Numbered from the stretch's first letter, positions 1 to 7,850 are shown. The stretch is 10,046 nt of DNA from Marinovum sp. (GCA_002684375.1 NYVC01000025.1:7648-17693); one strand, 5' to 3'. Numbers and translations: made by a program. Notes: a model not told the origin generated them from the sequence alone.

Positions 1-280
1 CTGCATTTTGCTGTCTTAGCATACAAATACACGATAAAACCGAATCATAGAATCGGCAGCTGGTCTTTTTAAAACATTTTCAACCAGTGATTCGTTGATT
101 AAAACTTGGTGTAAATTCACCTGTCATAAAAGACATTTTCTATCACAAGTAATCAACAGGCCATCGACTAATGCAATATTTCTTTACTCTGAGTGGGCAT
201 TTTTTAATCAAGGCATGCCAATAATAAATCGCGCGAACCAGTGCCCATAAAAATTCGGATTATAAACCTCAGCATTACTT
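1..280. other. AT-rich gene-free stretch downstream of idnD
   Basis: I see no coding region here with a credible start, ribosome binding site or recognisable protein. The stretch is clearly more AT-rich than the genes that follow. It lies 3' of the minus-strand idnD gene, so it would hold that gene's transcript end. I found only weak inverted repeats: TGTC/GACA around a 6-base loop at 122-135, followed by TTTT on the plus strand, and TGGGCA (194-199) with TGCCCA (242-247). Neither makes a convincing intrinsic terminator. Whatever gene lies further left is outside the window. Confidence 0.5.
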
Positions 281-1315
281 TTAATTTTGAAAAATAATTT
301 GCGCTTTAATTGCAATCTCGCGATCAGAAGCCAGCTCAAACGCCGTCAAAGCCGCGTCCAATGGCAAACTGTGGGTGATAAGGGGCTTTACGTCAATCAG
401 CCCCTTTTGCATCATATCGACCCCACTTGCGAACTCTGGATGAAACCGAAACGATCCCCGTAATGTGATTTCTTTTGCAGTAAGGCTCTGCATTGGGACC
501 TGCATATCGCCGCCAAGGCCCAGTTGCACCAACGTGGCACCGGGGCGCAAGGCCGCAATTCCGCCGGTCAGAGCACGTGCCGCACCAGAGCATTCAAACT
601 GTACGTCGATACTGCCCTTGGCCGCACCAAAGCGGCTCAGTGCATCGGGCTGGCTGGCCATATTATACACAGCATCTGCCCCCGCCTCTGCGGCTTTATG
701 CAAAGTGAAATTCGACAAATCAGTAGCGATCACAGTTCCAGCACCAGCGCGACGGGCCGCCAGAATAGTCAATATACCGATCGGTCCGCAGCCGGTAATC
801 AAGACAGTTTTACCGAGCAGATCACCAGCCTGCTTTACCGCATGCAGGCTTACCGCCAATGGTTCGGCCATCGCCGCCTCACCAGCGGTGAGACCGTGCG
901 CCGGCACGCATTGTGCGGCATCGGCGATCAGCTGTTGTTGAAACGCGCCCTGAATATGAGGAAAAGGCATTGCGCTGCCGTAGAACCGCATATTCAGACA
1001 GTGATTTTGCTGACCAAGCAGGCAATATTCACAGCCATTACATGGCCGCGAAGGGGAAATTGCCACAAGCTGGCCCACCTCAAGCCCGGTGACACCCGCA
1101 CCAAGCTCCCGGATTATACCCGCCACCTCATGACCCAGAACCATTGGCTCACGCAGCCGGACCGGCCCAAACCCGCCATGTTGATAATAATGCAGATCCG
1201 AGCCGCAGATGCCGCCAGCCTGCATCTCAATCGCGACCTCCCCCACTGTTGGCGCGCCGAAGGGGCGTTCTTCAATCCTCAGATCTTCTGCAGCATGGAT
1301 AACAATCGCTTTCAT
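281..1315 (-). CDS. idnD: L-idonate 5-dehydrogenase (zinc-dependent MDR alcohol dehydrogenase)
   Basis: This is a 344-residue medium-chain zinc dehydrogenase expected to oxidise L-idonate to 5-keto-D-gluconate in the cytoplasm. The catalytic-zinc set is visible: Cys37 in GGICGSDLHYY, His62-Glu63 in GHE, and Glu151 in AEPLAV. The four structural-zinc cysteines are Cys92, 95, 98 and 106. The Rossmann motif is GCGPIG at 175-180, and Asp199 at the end of the second beta strand suggests NAD preference. Stretches such as GGICGSDLHYY, RFYGSAM and KEITLRGSFRF follow E. coli IdnD closely as I remember it, more so than sorbitol or threonine dehydrogenase. Length is normal for the family. The start at 1315 has AGGTG (plus-strand 1320-1324) four bases upstream. 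It is divergent from idnO, the enzyme for the next step, across 98 bp, which supports the call. A broader polyol or aldonate dehydrogenase is the main alternative. Confidence 0.85.
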   Translation of the reverse strand: MKAIVIHAAEDLRIEERPFGAPTVGEVAIEMQAGGICGSDLHYYQHGGFGPVRLREPMVLGHEVAGIIRELGAGVTGLEVGQLVAISPSRPCNGCEYCLLGQQNHCLNMRFYGSAMPFPHIQGAFQQQLIADAAQCVPAHGLTAGEAAMAEPLAVSLHAVKQAGDLLGKTVLITGCGPIGILTILAARRAGAGTVIATDLSNFTLHKAAEAGADAVYNMASQPDALSRFGAAKGSIDVQFECSGAARALTGGIAALRPGATLVQLGLGGDMQVPMQSLTAKEITLRGSFRFHPEFASGVDMMQKGLIDVKPLITHSLPLDAALTAFELASDREIAIKAQIIFQN

Positions 1316-1413
1316 TAGACACCTATTTCCAAGCTGTACATTGGTTCAGAAGATACCGATAACCGAGCCTGAGGCCAAGGCCAATAAGATTAATAACAAT
1401 CGGGAAACAGGAT
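1316..1413. promoter_or_regulatory. Shared divergent promoter region of idnD and idnO
   Basis: This 98-bp gap separates the divergent starts of idnD and idnO, so both promoters and probably a common operator must lie here or just inside the genes. I see a TGTACA palindrome at 1335-1340 and a tandem GGCCAA pair at 1374-1385, but no -10/-35 pair that I would defend. The TCGAAATT-type repeat found near the GntR gene is not present here. A shared region for IdnD and IdnO is consistent with coordinated expression. Confidence 0.45.
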
Positions 1414-2181
1414 ATGTCATCATCACTCTTTGATCTAACCGGAAAATCCGCACTGATCACCGGATCCAGTCAGGGTATCGGCTTTGCGCTGGCGAAAGGC
1501 CTAGCGGCCTCAGGCGCAAAAATCATTCTAAACGGCAGAGACCGGACCAAACTACAGGCGGCCGCAGACAACCTTTCCACCACGGGTGCTGACGTGCAAA
1601 CGCTTGGGTTTGATGCCACCGACCACGACGCTGTGCGCGCAGCGGTTGACGGGTTTGAGGATACATCTGGCACCATCGATATTTTGGTCAACAACGCTGG
1701 AATGCAGCACCGGACCGAGTTGGAAAATTTTCCCGCCGACGCCTTTGAAAAATTACTGCAAACCAATGTCGCCTCGGTGTTTCACGTCGGCCAGGCCGTG
1801 GCGCGCCATATGATTGCCCGCAAAGCCGGTAAAATTATCAATATCGCCAGCGTACAATCGGCCTTAGCGCGCCCCGGCATTGCCCCATACACGGCCACCA
1901 AAGGCGCGGTAACAAACCTGACAAAGGGCATGGCCACAGACTGGGCCAAGCACGGGCTGCAGTGTAACGCGATCGCACCGGGCTATTTCGACACCCCGCT
2001 AAACGCAGCGCTTGTCGCCGATCCGGACTTTAGCGAATGGCTGGCCAAGCGCACACCCGCTGGACGTTGGGGCAATGTCGAGGAACTGGTTGGCGCTTGC
2101 GTGTTTCTCTCCTCGGGCGCCTCAAGCTTTGTCAACGGCCACACCCTTTATGTTGATGGCGGCATCACGGCTTCACTCTAG
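1414..2181 (+). CDS. idnO: Gluconate 5-dehydrogenase / 5-keto-D-gluconate reductase (SDR)
   Basis: This 255-residue classical short-chain dehydrogenase is likely to interconvert 5-keto-D-gluconate and D-gluconate in the cytoplasm, the step after IdnD. The cofactor motif TGSSQGIG is at 16-23, followed by NGRDR at 40-44, whose arginines suggest NADP(H). NNAG is at 93-96. The catalytic tetrad is Asn118, Ser146, Tyr159 and Lys163 (YTATK). The segment from INIASVQS to APYTATKGAV and the C-terminal YVDGG resemble IdnO/gluconate 5-dehydrogenases. The start ATG has a weak GGGAA-type site about 8 bases upstream. It is divergent from idnD and its stop lies only 10 bp from the stop of the converging dehydratase gene. 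SDR substrate assignments are fallible, and another 3-oxoacyl- or polyol-type SDR is possible, but the idnD neighbour raises confidence. Confidence 0.78.
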   Translation: MSSSLFDLTGKSALITGSSQGIGFALAKGLAASGAKIILNGRDRTKLQAAADNLSTTGADVQTLGFDATDHDAVRAAVDGFEDTSGTIDILVNNAGMQHRTELENFPADAFEKLLQTNVASVFHVGQAVARHMIARKAGKIINIASVQSALARPGIAPYTATKGAVTNLTKGMATDWAKHGLQCNAIAPGYFDTPLNAALVADPDFSEWLAKRTPAGRWGNVEELVGACVFLSSGASSFVNGHTLYVDGGITASL

Positions 2182-2196
2182 CTAAGAGGGGTTAGC
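2181..2196. terminator. Small hairpin between convergent stop codons (weak)
   Basis: GCTAA (2181-2185) and TTAGC (2192-2196) form a perfect 5-bp stem around a GAGGGG loop. The stem includes the last base of the idnO stop codon and the stop codon of the opposing dehydratase gene. No T-run follows on either strand, so it is not a typical intrinsic terminator. At most it is a weak bidirectional end signal or a chance palindrome. Confidence 0.2.
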
Positions 2197-3283
2197 CATA
2201 CTCAAATGGCTGCAATTTGGGCCAGTCAAAGGTGACACCTATTCCCGGACTATGGGGGGCGACGGCAAGATGATCTGCAATCACCAAAGGCCGCGTAGTA
2301 TAGCGGTCAATCGGGAAACTATGCACCTCAAGCCAACCGCCATGGGCCTGACCGCTGACCAGACTGACATGCAATTCCTGCATCCCGTGACTGCACACGG
2401 GGACGCCGGCCAGCGCACTGCGTCCGGCCACCTCAAGCCAGCCGGTAATGCCACCGCAATTCGAGGCATCTGGCTGGATAAATCCCAAGTTTGACTGGGC
2501 CAACGCCATTTCAAACTCATGAATGGTGTGCAGGTTTTCGCCCTGCGCCACGGGGATACCCGTGCCTTGAGAAATCTGCGCATAGCCGGGATAATCATCG
2601 GGAATAACCGGCTCTTCAAACCAGTATATATCTTGGTCTTTCACCGCATTGCCCAGCGCGATTGCCTGCGCGACGCTCAGCGCATAATTGGCATCCACCA
2701 TAAAGGTCACATCAGGGCCAATCAATGTACGAACTGCGCGAATTCGCGCCACATCGTCGGCCATATCCGGCTGGCCTATCTTGATTTTAATCGCGTTGAA
2801 CCCGGCCGCTAGATAGCCCTCGATATTGGCGAGTAGTTTCGGCAGCGCAAACCCAAGATCAATCCCGCCAGCATAGGCCTTGCAGCGATCTGACGCGCCA
2901 CCGGTTAATTTCCAGAGCGGTAGAGCGGCGGCTTTCGCGCGCAGATCCCATAGCGCGATATCAATCGCCGATATTGCAAAGCTGACGATACCGCCGCGCC
3001 CGACATAATGCAGATGCCACTGCATTTTCTGATACAGACCCTCAACGTCACTGGCATCTTCGCCTATCAAGAGATTTGCCAGATCATGGGTAATGACCGC
3101 GGCTGTGGCCACACCACCGCGCCCCCCGTTATAGGTATAGCCTGTGGCGATGCGACCGTCACTGAGGGTGATCGTTGCAGTGATCAGATGGAAATGGCTG
3201 TGCGCTCCGTGTTTGGCATCCACCAGCACCTCGTCCAGCGGCACTTTGAACAGGCGCGCTTTGACACCTGTGATTTTGCTCAT
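2192..3283 (-). CDS. Enolase-superfamily acid-sugar dehydratase, mandelate racemase subgroup
   Basis: This 363-residue member of the mandelate racemase subgroup probably dehydrates an aldonate or aldarate to a 2-keto-3-deoxy acid, using Mg2+. The capping domain is roughly 1-130 and the barrel follows. Visible active-site residues are Lys166 and Lys168 (KIKIG), metal ligands Asp197 (VDAN), Glu223 (WFEEP) and Glu249 (QGEN), the Asp272/His299 dyad (QPD, CSHG) and Glu319. From memory these sit exactly two residues after the Pseudomonas putida mandelate racemase set (164, 166, 195, 221, 247, 270, 297, 317), so the machinery is complete for chemistry from both faces. It is nearest in feel to L-talarate/galactarate dehydratase-like proteins. 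It is too short for typical L-fuconate dehydratase. It is the last gene of the operon, with its start nine bases after the preceding stop and AGAGG between. The exact substrate cannot be told from sequence. Confidence 0.8.
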   Translation of the reverse strand: MSKITGVKARLFKVPLDEVLVDAKHGAHSHFHLITATITLSDGRIATGYTYNGGRGGVATAAVITHDLANLLIGEDASDVEGLYQKMQWHLHYVGRGGIVSFAISAIDIALWDLRAKAAALPLWKLTGGASDRCKAYAGGIDLGFALPKLLANIEGYLAAGFNAIKIKIGQPDMADDVARIRAVRTLIGPDVTFMVDANYALSVAQAIALGNAVKDQDIYWFEEPVIPDDYPGYAQISQGTGIPVAQGENLHTIHEFEMALAQSNLGFIQPDASNCGGITGWLEVAGRSALAGVPVCSHGMQELHVSLVSGQAHGGWLEVHSFPIDRYTTRPLVIADHLAVAPHSPGIGVTFDWPKLQPFEYG

Positions 3284-3292
3284 CGCAGCCTC

Positions 3293-4243
3293 TTACATAT
3301 CTTCACATTCCGGAACCGGGCTTATCACTGTACCACTGTCCAAATGCTGCAGCAAATTATCAACCGTGAGATTGCCCATCGCGGCGCGGGTCTCATGGGT
3401 GGCGCTGCCAACATGGGGCAGCAACACAACATTGGCCATCTGCCGCAGCGCCACCGGTACTTTCGGCTCTTGCTCAAACACATCAAGCCCAGCCCAGCCC
3501 AGACGCCCCTCTTGCAGCGCAGCAATCATCGCCGTTTCGTCCACCACAGATCCACGGCTAACATTGATCAGCGTCCCCTTGGGGCCCAGCGCATTGATCA
3601 CCTCAGCATTGATTAGCTTATTGGTGGCCTCGCCCCCAGGAGTGATACAGATCAGCACATCCGACGCCCGCGCCATATCGAGCAGACTTTCACAGTATTG
3701 ATAGGGAACCATTTTCTGGCTGCGCGCGTGATATAGGATTGTGGCGTTAAACGGCGCCAGCTTGTCGGCAATCGCCTGCCCAATCCGCCCGAGGCCCACG
3801 ATGCCCACGACCTGATTGTCAGCCGACCGGCTCAAAGGGGCGTTACCGCCGGTTTCCCAATCTCCCGACCGCACATAGGCATCATCCGCCAAAAGGTTGC
3901 GATAACACGCCAGCATCAGCATCAGCGCAGTGCTTGCCACCTCCGCGTTCAGGACATTTGGCGTATGCGTTACCATTATGCCGCCTGCCCGTGCCAAATT
4001 GGTATCAATCGCATCATAGCCAACGCCATAACAGCTGATCAGCTTAAGATTGGGCAGGGCCTTGATATAGTCGGGCTTAACACCATCGTGTCCATTGGTG
4101 GCAACATAGTGGATTTTAGCTCCATGTTCGGCCAACCAAGATACGGGATCCGCAGCATCCGACAGTCGGTGAACGGTGAAAGCCGCCCCAAGGCGTTCCA
4201 GCATCTCGGGGGTCGCGCCGCCAATAAGAAGAAGATCAGTCAT
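3293..4243 (-). CDS. D-2-hydroxyacid dehydrogenase, GhrB/2-ketogluconate reductase-like
   Basis: This 316-residue NAD(P)-dependent D-isomer-specific 2-hydroxyacid dehydrogenase is probably a cytoplasmic glyoxylate, hydroxypyruvate or 2-keto-aldonate reductase. The substrate-binding domain comes first, with the CYGVGYDAID region at 71-80. The inserted Rossmann domain carries GLGRIG at 150-155. The catalytic triad is Arg230 (NVSRGS), Glu259 (DVFEQEP) and His277 (LPHVGS). HARS at 172-175 after the second strand lacks the NAD-specifying acidic residue, which suggests NADPH. Its ATG is two bases past the FAH-family gene's stop, so translation is probably coupled. In this operon it could reduce glyoxylate or hydroxypyruvate derived from the glycolate or glycerate released upstream, or act on 2-ketogluconate. 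Family membership is firm and the substrate is open. Confidence 0.82.
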   Translation of the reverse strand: MTDLLLIGGATPEMLERLGAAFTVHRLSDAADPVSWLAEHGAKIHYVATNGHDGVKPDYIKALPNLKLISCYGVGYDAIDTNLARAGGIMVTHTPNVLNAEVASTALMLMLACYRNLLADDAYVRSGDWETGGNAPLSRSADNQVVGIVGLGRIGQAIADKLAPFNATILYHARSQKMVPYQYCESLLDMARASDVLICITPGGEATNKLINAEVINALGPKGTLINVSRGSVVDETAMIAALQEGRLGWAGLDVFEQEPKVPVALRQMANVVLLPHVGSATHETRAAMGNLTVDNLLQHLDSGTVISPVPECEDM

Positions 4244-4245
4244 AT

Positions 4246-5094
4246 TCAGATATCCTGTGTCACGGTTTGGCGTTGTTGGCCGAGGCCTTCGATGTGCAAG
4301 TCCATCACATCACCGGCTTTCAGATAAACTGGCTTGGGCTTCATTCCCATAGCGACCCCGGGAGGGGTGCCTGTGCTGATCACGTCACCGGGATGCAGCG
4401 TCATCAACCCGGATAAATGCTCAATAATCTCGGCCACGGTAAAGATCATCGTCTTGGTATTACCGGTCTGGCGACGGCTGCCGTTTACATCAAGCGTCAT
4501 ATCAAGATTTTGAGGGTCAGGAATGTCGTCGCGGGTCACCAGCCAAGGCCCGGTTGGGCCAAAGGTGTCGCAGGATTTACCCTTGGTCCACTGCCCCGTC
4601 AAATTCGTCTGAAAATGGCGCTCAGAGACGTCATTGATGATGCAATAGCCTGCAACATACTCCAAGGCATCGGCTTTGCTGACATATTTAGCCGCTTTAC
4701 CGATCACCACGCCAAGTTCGACTTCCCAATCTGTGCTGACCGACCCGCGTGGCATCGAGACATCATCATTAGGTCCAACAACCGCCGAGTTGGCTTTGAA
4801 AAATAAGATGGGATGCTCGGGAATTGCCGCGCCAGTTTCCGCCGCATGATCAGAATAATTCAACCCTATGCATAAAAACTTGCCGATATTTCCCACACAG
4901 GGTCCAATCCTTGGCGAGCCTGAGACTTTGGGCAGTGTGGCGCTGTCCAACGCGCGCAACCGCGCCATAGTGGCATCACAGAGATTTGCGCCATTGATAT
5001 CGCTCACATGTTCAGACAGATCGCGCAACTCACCATTCGCGTCGATCAATCCCGGTTTCTCGGCGCCATCCGCGCCATAACGCACTAACTTCAT
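4246..5094 (-). CDS. FAH-family hydrolase, probable 2,4-diketo-3-deoxy-aldonate hydrolase
   Basis: This 282-residue fumarylacetoacetate hydrolase-family protein has a short N-terminal domain (about 1-65) and the FAH fold after it. Visible metal-site residues are Glu124 and Glu126 (DWEVELG) and Asp155 (NDVSERH). The loop HAAETG at 83-88 and TGTPPGV at 241-247 are typical of the family, and length matches the L-2,4-diketo-3-deoxyrhamnonate and -fuconate hydrolases. Such proteins are often auto-annotated as ureidoglycolate lyase or catechol-pathway isomerase. Its place between the 2-keto-acid-forming dehydratase and a 2-keto-3-deoxy-acid dehydrogenase-like SDR argues for C-C hydrolysis of a 2,4-diketo acid to pyruvate plus a hydroxyacid. 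The start at 5094 is preceded by AAGGA, which overlaps the stop of the upstream dehydratase (12-bp gap). The family is certain. The specific reaction is inferred from context. Confidence 0.78.
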   Translation of the reverse strand: MKLVRYGADGAEKPGLIDANGELRDLSEHVSDINGANLCDATMARLRALDSATLPKVSGSPRIGPCVGNIGKFLCIGLNYSDHAAETGAAIPEHPILFFKANSAVVGPNDDVSMPRGSVSTDWEVELGVVIGKAAKYVSKADALEYVAGYCIINDVSERHFQTNLTGQWTKGKSCDTFGPTGPWLVTRDDIPDPQNLDMTLDVNGSRRQTGNTKTMIFTVAEIIEHLSGLMTLHPGDVISTGTPPGVAMGMKPKPVYLKAGDVMDLHIEGLGQQRQTVTQDI

Positions 5095-5106
5095 CGTTTG
5101 GTATCC

Positions 5107-6900
5107 TTAATGATTGTCACGCGGCATAAACTTGCGCGCAATGTCTTGATAATTATCCGCGTCCTTGAGAACCATTCCCTTATCAAACGGGCCGACCTTT
5201 TCGCGGAAATACTGTTGCCAGGGTGATTGGCTTTCCGGCATTGCATAGCCGTCAGTCTCAAGGATGCGGGCCCGCGCTGACAGCTCGTCGCGCGTCACCA
5301 GCATATCAGCGCTACACTGGTTCAAATCGATCCGCACCCGATCACCGGTTTGCAGCAGAGCAAGCCCGCCCCCATCCGCAGCCTCGGGCGAAGCGTTCAG
5401 AATAGACGGGCTGCCAGAGGTGCCCGATTGCCGGCCGTCGCCGATGCAGGGCAGCGCCTCAACACCTTTTTTCAGCAAATACGCCGGTGGACGCATATTC
5501 ACTACCTCTGCCCCCCCCGGATAGCCAATCGGCCCAGCGCCGCGCATGAACAAAATACACTCCGTATCTATATTTTCCGCTGGATCGTCTATCCTGTGAT
5601 GAAAGTCATCCGGCCCATCAAAAACCACGGCCCGGCCTTCAAAGGCGTTCATATCCTCAGGATTTGATAGGTACATCGCCCGAAAACTGTCACTGATCAC
5701 GCTGGTTTTCATGATTGCACTGTCAAACAGATTGCCGCTGAGGTTGATAAAGCCAGCATCCGACTTGATTGGCGCGTCGGCCGATTTGATCACATCAAGG
5801 TTAGCCGAGCGCCGCGCGCCGCAGTTTTCGCCCATCGCCTGTCCATTGACAGTCAGCGCATCGGGATGGGGCAACAGACCCTGCTCAAGAAGTTCGCCAA
5901 CAACCGCCGGCACGCCGCCAGCGCGGTGATAATCTTCGCCCAAATACGCCCCCGCCGGCTGCAGGTTGACCATAAGCGGCACATGGTGCCCCACGGCCTG
6001 CCAATCATCATTGTCCAGCGCCACGCCGAGATGCCGGGCAATCGCATTGAGATGAATAGGCGCATTGGTGGACCCGCCAATCGCTGAATTAACAACGATG
6101 GCATTTTCAAAAGCCGCGCGTGTCATGATATTGCTGGGGCGCAGGTCTTCCCAGACCATATCCACAATGCGGCGTCCGGTTTCGTAACTGATCTGACCAC
6201 GTTCACGATACGGCGCCGGGATCGCAGCCGCACCGGGCAATTGCATCCCGAGGGCCTCAGCCAGCGAATTCATCGTCGTCGCCGTCCCCATGGTATTACA
6301 ATACCCCACCGACGGCGCCGAGCTGGCCACCATATCCATGAACCCTTCATTGTCAATTTCGCCCGCCGCTAGCATCTCGCGGGCTTTCCACACAATTGTG
6401 CCAGAGCCGGTGCGTTTTCCCTGAAACCAGCCATTGAGCATCGGCCCAACCGATAGGGCAATGGCGGGGATATTCACCGTGGCGGCCGCCATCAACAGTG
6501 CCGGCGTGGTTTTGTCACAGCCGATGTTCAGAACAACTCCGTCAATTGGATAGCCAAACAGCGTTTCAACCAGCGACAGATAAGCCAGATTGCGATCCAA
6601 CATCGCCGTCGGACGCTTACCGGTTTCCTGAATGGGATGCACGGGAATTTCAATCGGTGTGCCGCCCGCCGCAAGAATGCCATCGCGGACCCGTTTTGTC
6701 AGTTCGATATGGTGCCGGTTGCACGGGCTTAGATCGCTGCCGGTTTGGGCTATGCCAATAATTGGCTTGCCCGATTGCAGCTCTTGCCGGGTCAGACCAT
6801 AGTTTAGGTAACGCTCAAGATAGAGCGCTGTCATTTCCGGGTTATCGGGGTTCATAAACCACTTGCGCGACCGCAGATCATCAATACCAATTTTTTTCAT
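5107..6900 (-). CDS. IlvD/Edd-family aldonate dehydratase (L-arabinonate/D-xylonate dehydratase type)
   Basis: This 597-residue Fe-S dehydratase is expected to convert a pentonate or hexonate to its 2-keto-3-deoxy acid. The [2Fe-2S] ligands appear as Cys60 (GSDLSPCN), Cys128 (IGCDKTTPA) and Cys201 (GYCNTMGT). The lysine expected to be carbamylated is Lys130. From memory these sit one residue after Cys59, Cys127, Cys200 and Lys129 of the Rhizobium L-arabinonate dehydratase, and long stretches also match Caulobacter XylD. The substrate-loop motif GDGRQSGT lies at 487-494. I start it at 6900 (MKKIGIDDL): the longer frame to 6993 only adds residues overlapping the upstream SDR gene, and the family begins near here. 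The start follows that gene's stop by 4 bp. Length is close to the usual 580-595. Pentonate-type membership is well supported. Whether it also takes D-gluconate or another hexonate is not decided. Confidence 0.88.
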   Translation of the reverse strand: MKKIGIDDLRSRKWFMNPDNPEMTALYLERYLNYGLTRQELQSGKPIIGIAQTGSDLSPCNRHHIELTKRVRDGILAAGGTPIEIPVHPIQETGKRPTAMLDRNLAYLSLVETLFGYPIDGVVLNIGCDKTTPALLMAAATVNIPAIALSVGPMLNGWFQGKRTGSGTIVWKAREMLAAGEIDNEGFMDMVASSAPSVGYCNTMGTATTMNSLAEALGMQLPGAAAIPAPYRERGQISYETGRRIVDMVWEDLRPSNIMTRAAFENAIVVNSAIGGSTNAPIHLNAIARHLGVALDNDDWQAVGHHVPLMVNLQPAGAYLGEDYHRAGGVPAVVGELLEQGLLPHPDALTVNGQAMGENCGARRSANLDVIKSADAPIKSDAGFINLSGNLFDSAIMKTSVISDSFRAMYLSNPEDMNAFEGRAVVFDGPDDFHHRIDDPAENIDTECILFMRGAGPIGYPGGAEVVNMRPPAYLLKKGVEALPCIGDGRQSGTSGSPSILNASPEAADGGGLALLQTGDRVRIDLNQCSADMLVTRDELSARARILETDGYAMPESQSPWQQYFREKVGPFDKGMVLKDADNYQDIARKFMPRDNH

Positions 6901-6904
6901 TATC

Positions 6905-7648
6905 TCATCCCGACCAGCCGCCATCAATAACGTGACCCTGCCCTGTGGTAAAGGCGCTCTCGTCGCTGGCCAGATAGACCACAAGGGCAGCAATTTCTTC
7001 GGCCTTTGCGATCCGCCCCATGGGCTGGCGTGCGACGAAGGCCTTCATCGCGGCGTCGTAATCCCCTGTGGCCCTGAGCCGGTCGTGCAAGCTTGGGCTT
7101 TCAACGGTACCCGGGCAGATCGCATTACAGCGGATTCCTTGGGTGATATAATCGATGGCAACAGATTTGGTCAGCCCCAAAACGGCTGCTTTGGTGGTGC
7201 CGTACACAAATCGATTCGGCGCGCCGATAATTGACGAACAGGCCGAAGACATGTTGATAATTGATCCCGAACCGCGCGCCAGCATTCCCGGCAGCGCAGC
7301 GCGAATGGTGCGCAACATCGAACGGACATTCAAATCAAACGCAAAATCCAGCTCGTCATCAGACGCGTCGAGGATTGTCCCGTTATGCACAAACCCGGCG
7401 CAGTTGAACAACACGTCAGGTTGGGCGCGCTCAACCCCGGCTGCAACGCTGGCATCATCGCGCGCATCAAGTTCGAAAATCTCAATATTTTCGTGATTTT
7501 CCTCACGGATCGTGGAGAGGGCTGTCATATTTACGTCCGAGGCAAATACTTTGGCCCCCTCTGCCGCCAGAGCAAGCACGGAGGCTCGGCCAATTCCCTG
7601 CGCCGCCGCTGTCACGAGGACATTTTTCCCTTTAAGTCTTTGTGTCAT
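6905..7648 (-). CDS. SDR, probable 2-keto-3-deoxy-aldonate 4-dehydrogenase (BDH2/KDF dehydrogenase-like)
   Basis: This 247-residue short-chain dehydrogenase is the first gene of the operon. It has TAAAQGIG at 13-20 (Ala in place of the usual first Gly), Asp38 for NAD preference, NCAG at 82-85, Asn107, Ser135, Tyr149 and Lys153. It is strikingly like human BDH2/DHRS6 and bacterial 2-keto-3-deoxy-L-fuconate dehydrogenases. Arg146, Arg190 and Arg207 fall two residues after the BDH2 arginines 144, 188 and 205 (from memory) thought to bind the substrate carboxylate. The likely reaction is NAD-dependent oxidation of a 2-keto-3-deoxy acid to a 2,4-diketo acid. I chose ATG 7648 over an in-frame GTG at 7690 because GGTGAG precedes it and the N-terminus then matches the family. 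3-Hydroxybutyrate dehydrogenase is the database-style alternative, but the neighbours disfavour it. Confidence 0.8.
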   Translation of the reverse strand: MTQRLKGKNVLVTAAAQGIGRASVLALAAEGAKVFASDVNMTALSTIREENHENIEIFELDARDDASVAAGVERAQPDVLFNCAGFVHNGTILDASDDELDFAFDLNVRSMLRTIRAALPGMLARGSGSIINMSSACSSIIGAPNRFVYGTTKAAVLGLTKSVAIDYITQGIRCNAICPGTVESPSLHDRLRATGDYDAAMKAFVARQPMGRIAKAEEIAALVVYLASDESAFTTGQGHVIDGGWSG

Positions 7649-7850
7649 ACTCTCACCAATCCGTTTTCCCCGAAAGGACTTTCTTTCCACATTTATTTTC
7701 TGTCATTGCCTTTGCAGGCGCTCTGATTGCTGCAGTTTGTCTAAAGCAAGCACTCAAAAAGCCAGAAACAAATCCCGCACGCACCCTATGGCAAGGTCTG
7801 GAGTTTGGCTATAGGCTAAGATTAACAAACCGCTTCTGAGGATATTCACT
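7649..7850. promoter_or_regulatory. Divergent promoter region of the five-gene operon and the GarR-like gene
   Basis: This roughly 200-bp gap lies between the SDR start on the minus strand and the reductase start on the plus strand, so it must hold the promoter of the long operon. GAAAG-GA-CTTTC at 7672-7683 is a small inverted repeat just upstream of the operon start and a possible operator half-site pair. I could not find a -35/-10 pair worth defending on either strand. The shine-dalgarno GAGGA for the plus-strand gene is at 7838-7842. A short plus-strand frame with a hydrophobic segment also crosses this region and is described in the findings. Confidence 0.4.

Noticed and set aside
122..135. 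TGTC/GACA hairpin followed by TTTT
   Set aside because: The stem is only 4 bp with no GC-rich core, and the T-run is on the strand opposite to idnD transcription, so it is not a credible terminator for that gene.
524..1318. 264-codon plus-strand open frame opposite idnD
   Set aside because: It lies wholly antisense to a gene with complete zinc-dehydrogenase motifs. Its translation has no recognisable domain and it has no good ribosome binding site.
3008..3701. Two long overlapping plus-strand open frames (3008-3616 and 3144-3701) opposite the operon
   Set aside because: They are antisense to the D-2-hydroxyacid dehydrogenase and the end of the enolase-superfamily gene, both with intact catalytic residues. 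The composition is that of a shadow frame and no family is recognisable.
6901..6993. Upstream extension of the IlvD/Edd dehydratase to a start at 6993
   Set aside because: It would overlap 89 bp of the SDR gene and add residues without family similarity. The ATG at 6900 is at the position expected for the family and 4 bp after the SDR stop.
7649..7690. GTG start at 7690 for the SDR, adding 14 residues
   Set aside because: The added residues are basic and unlike the family. ATG 7648 gives the BDH2-like N-terminus and has GGTGAG in front.
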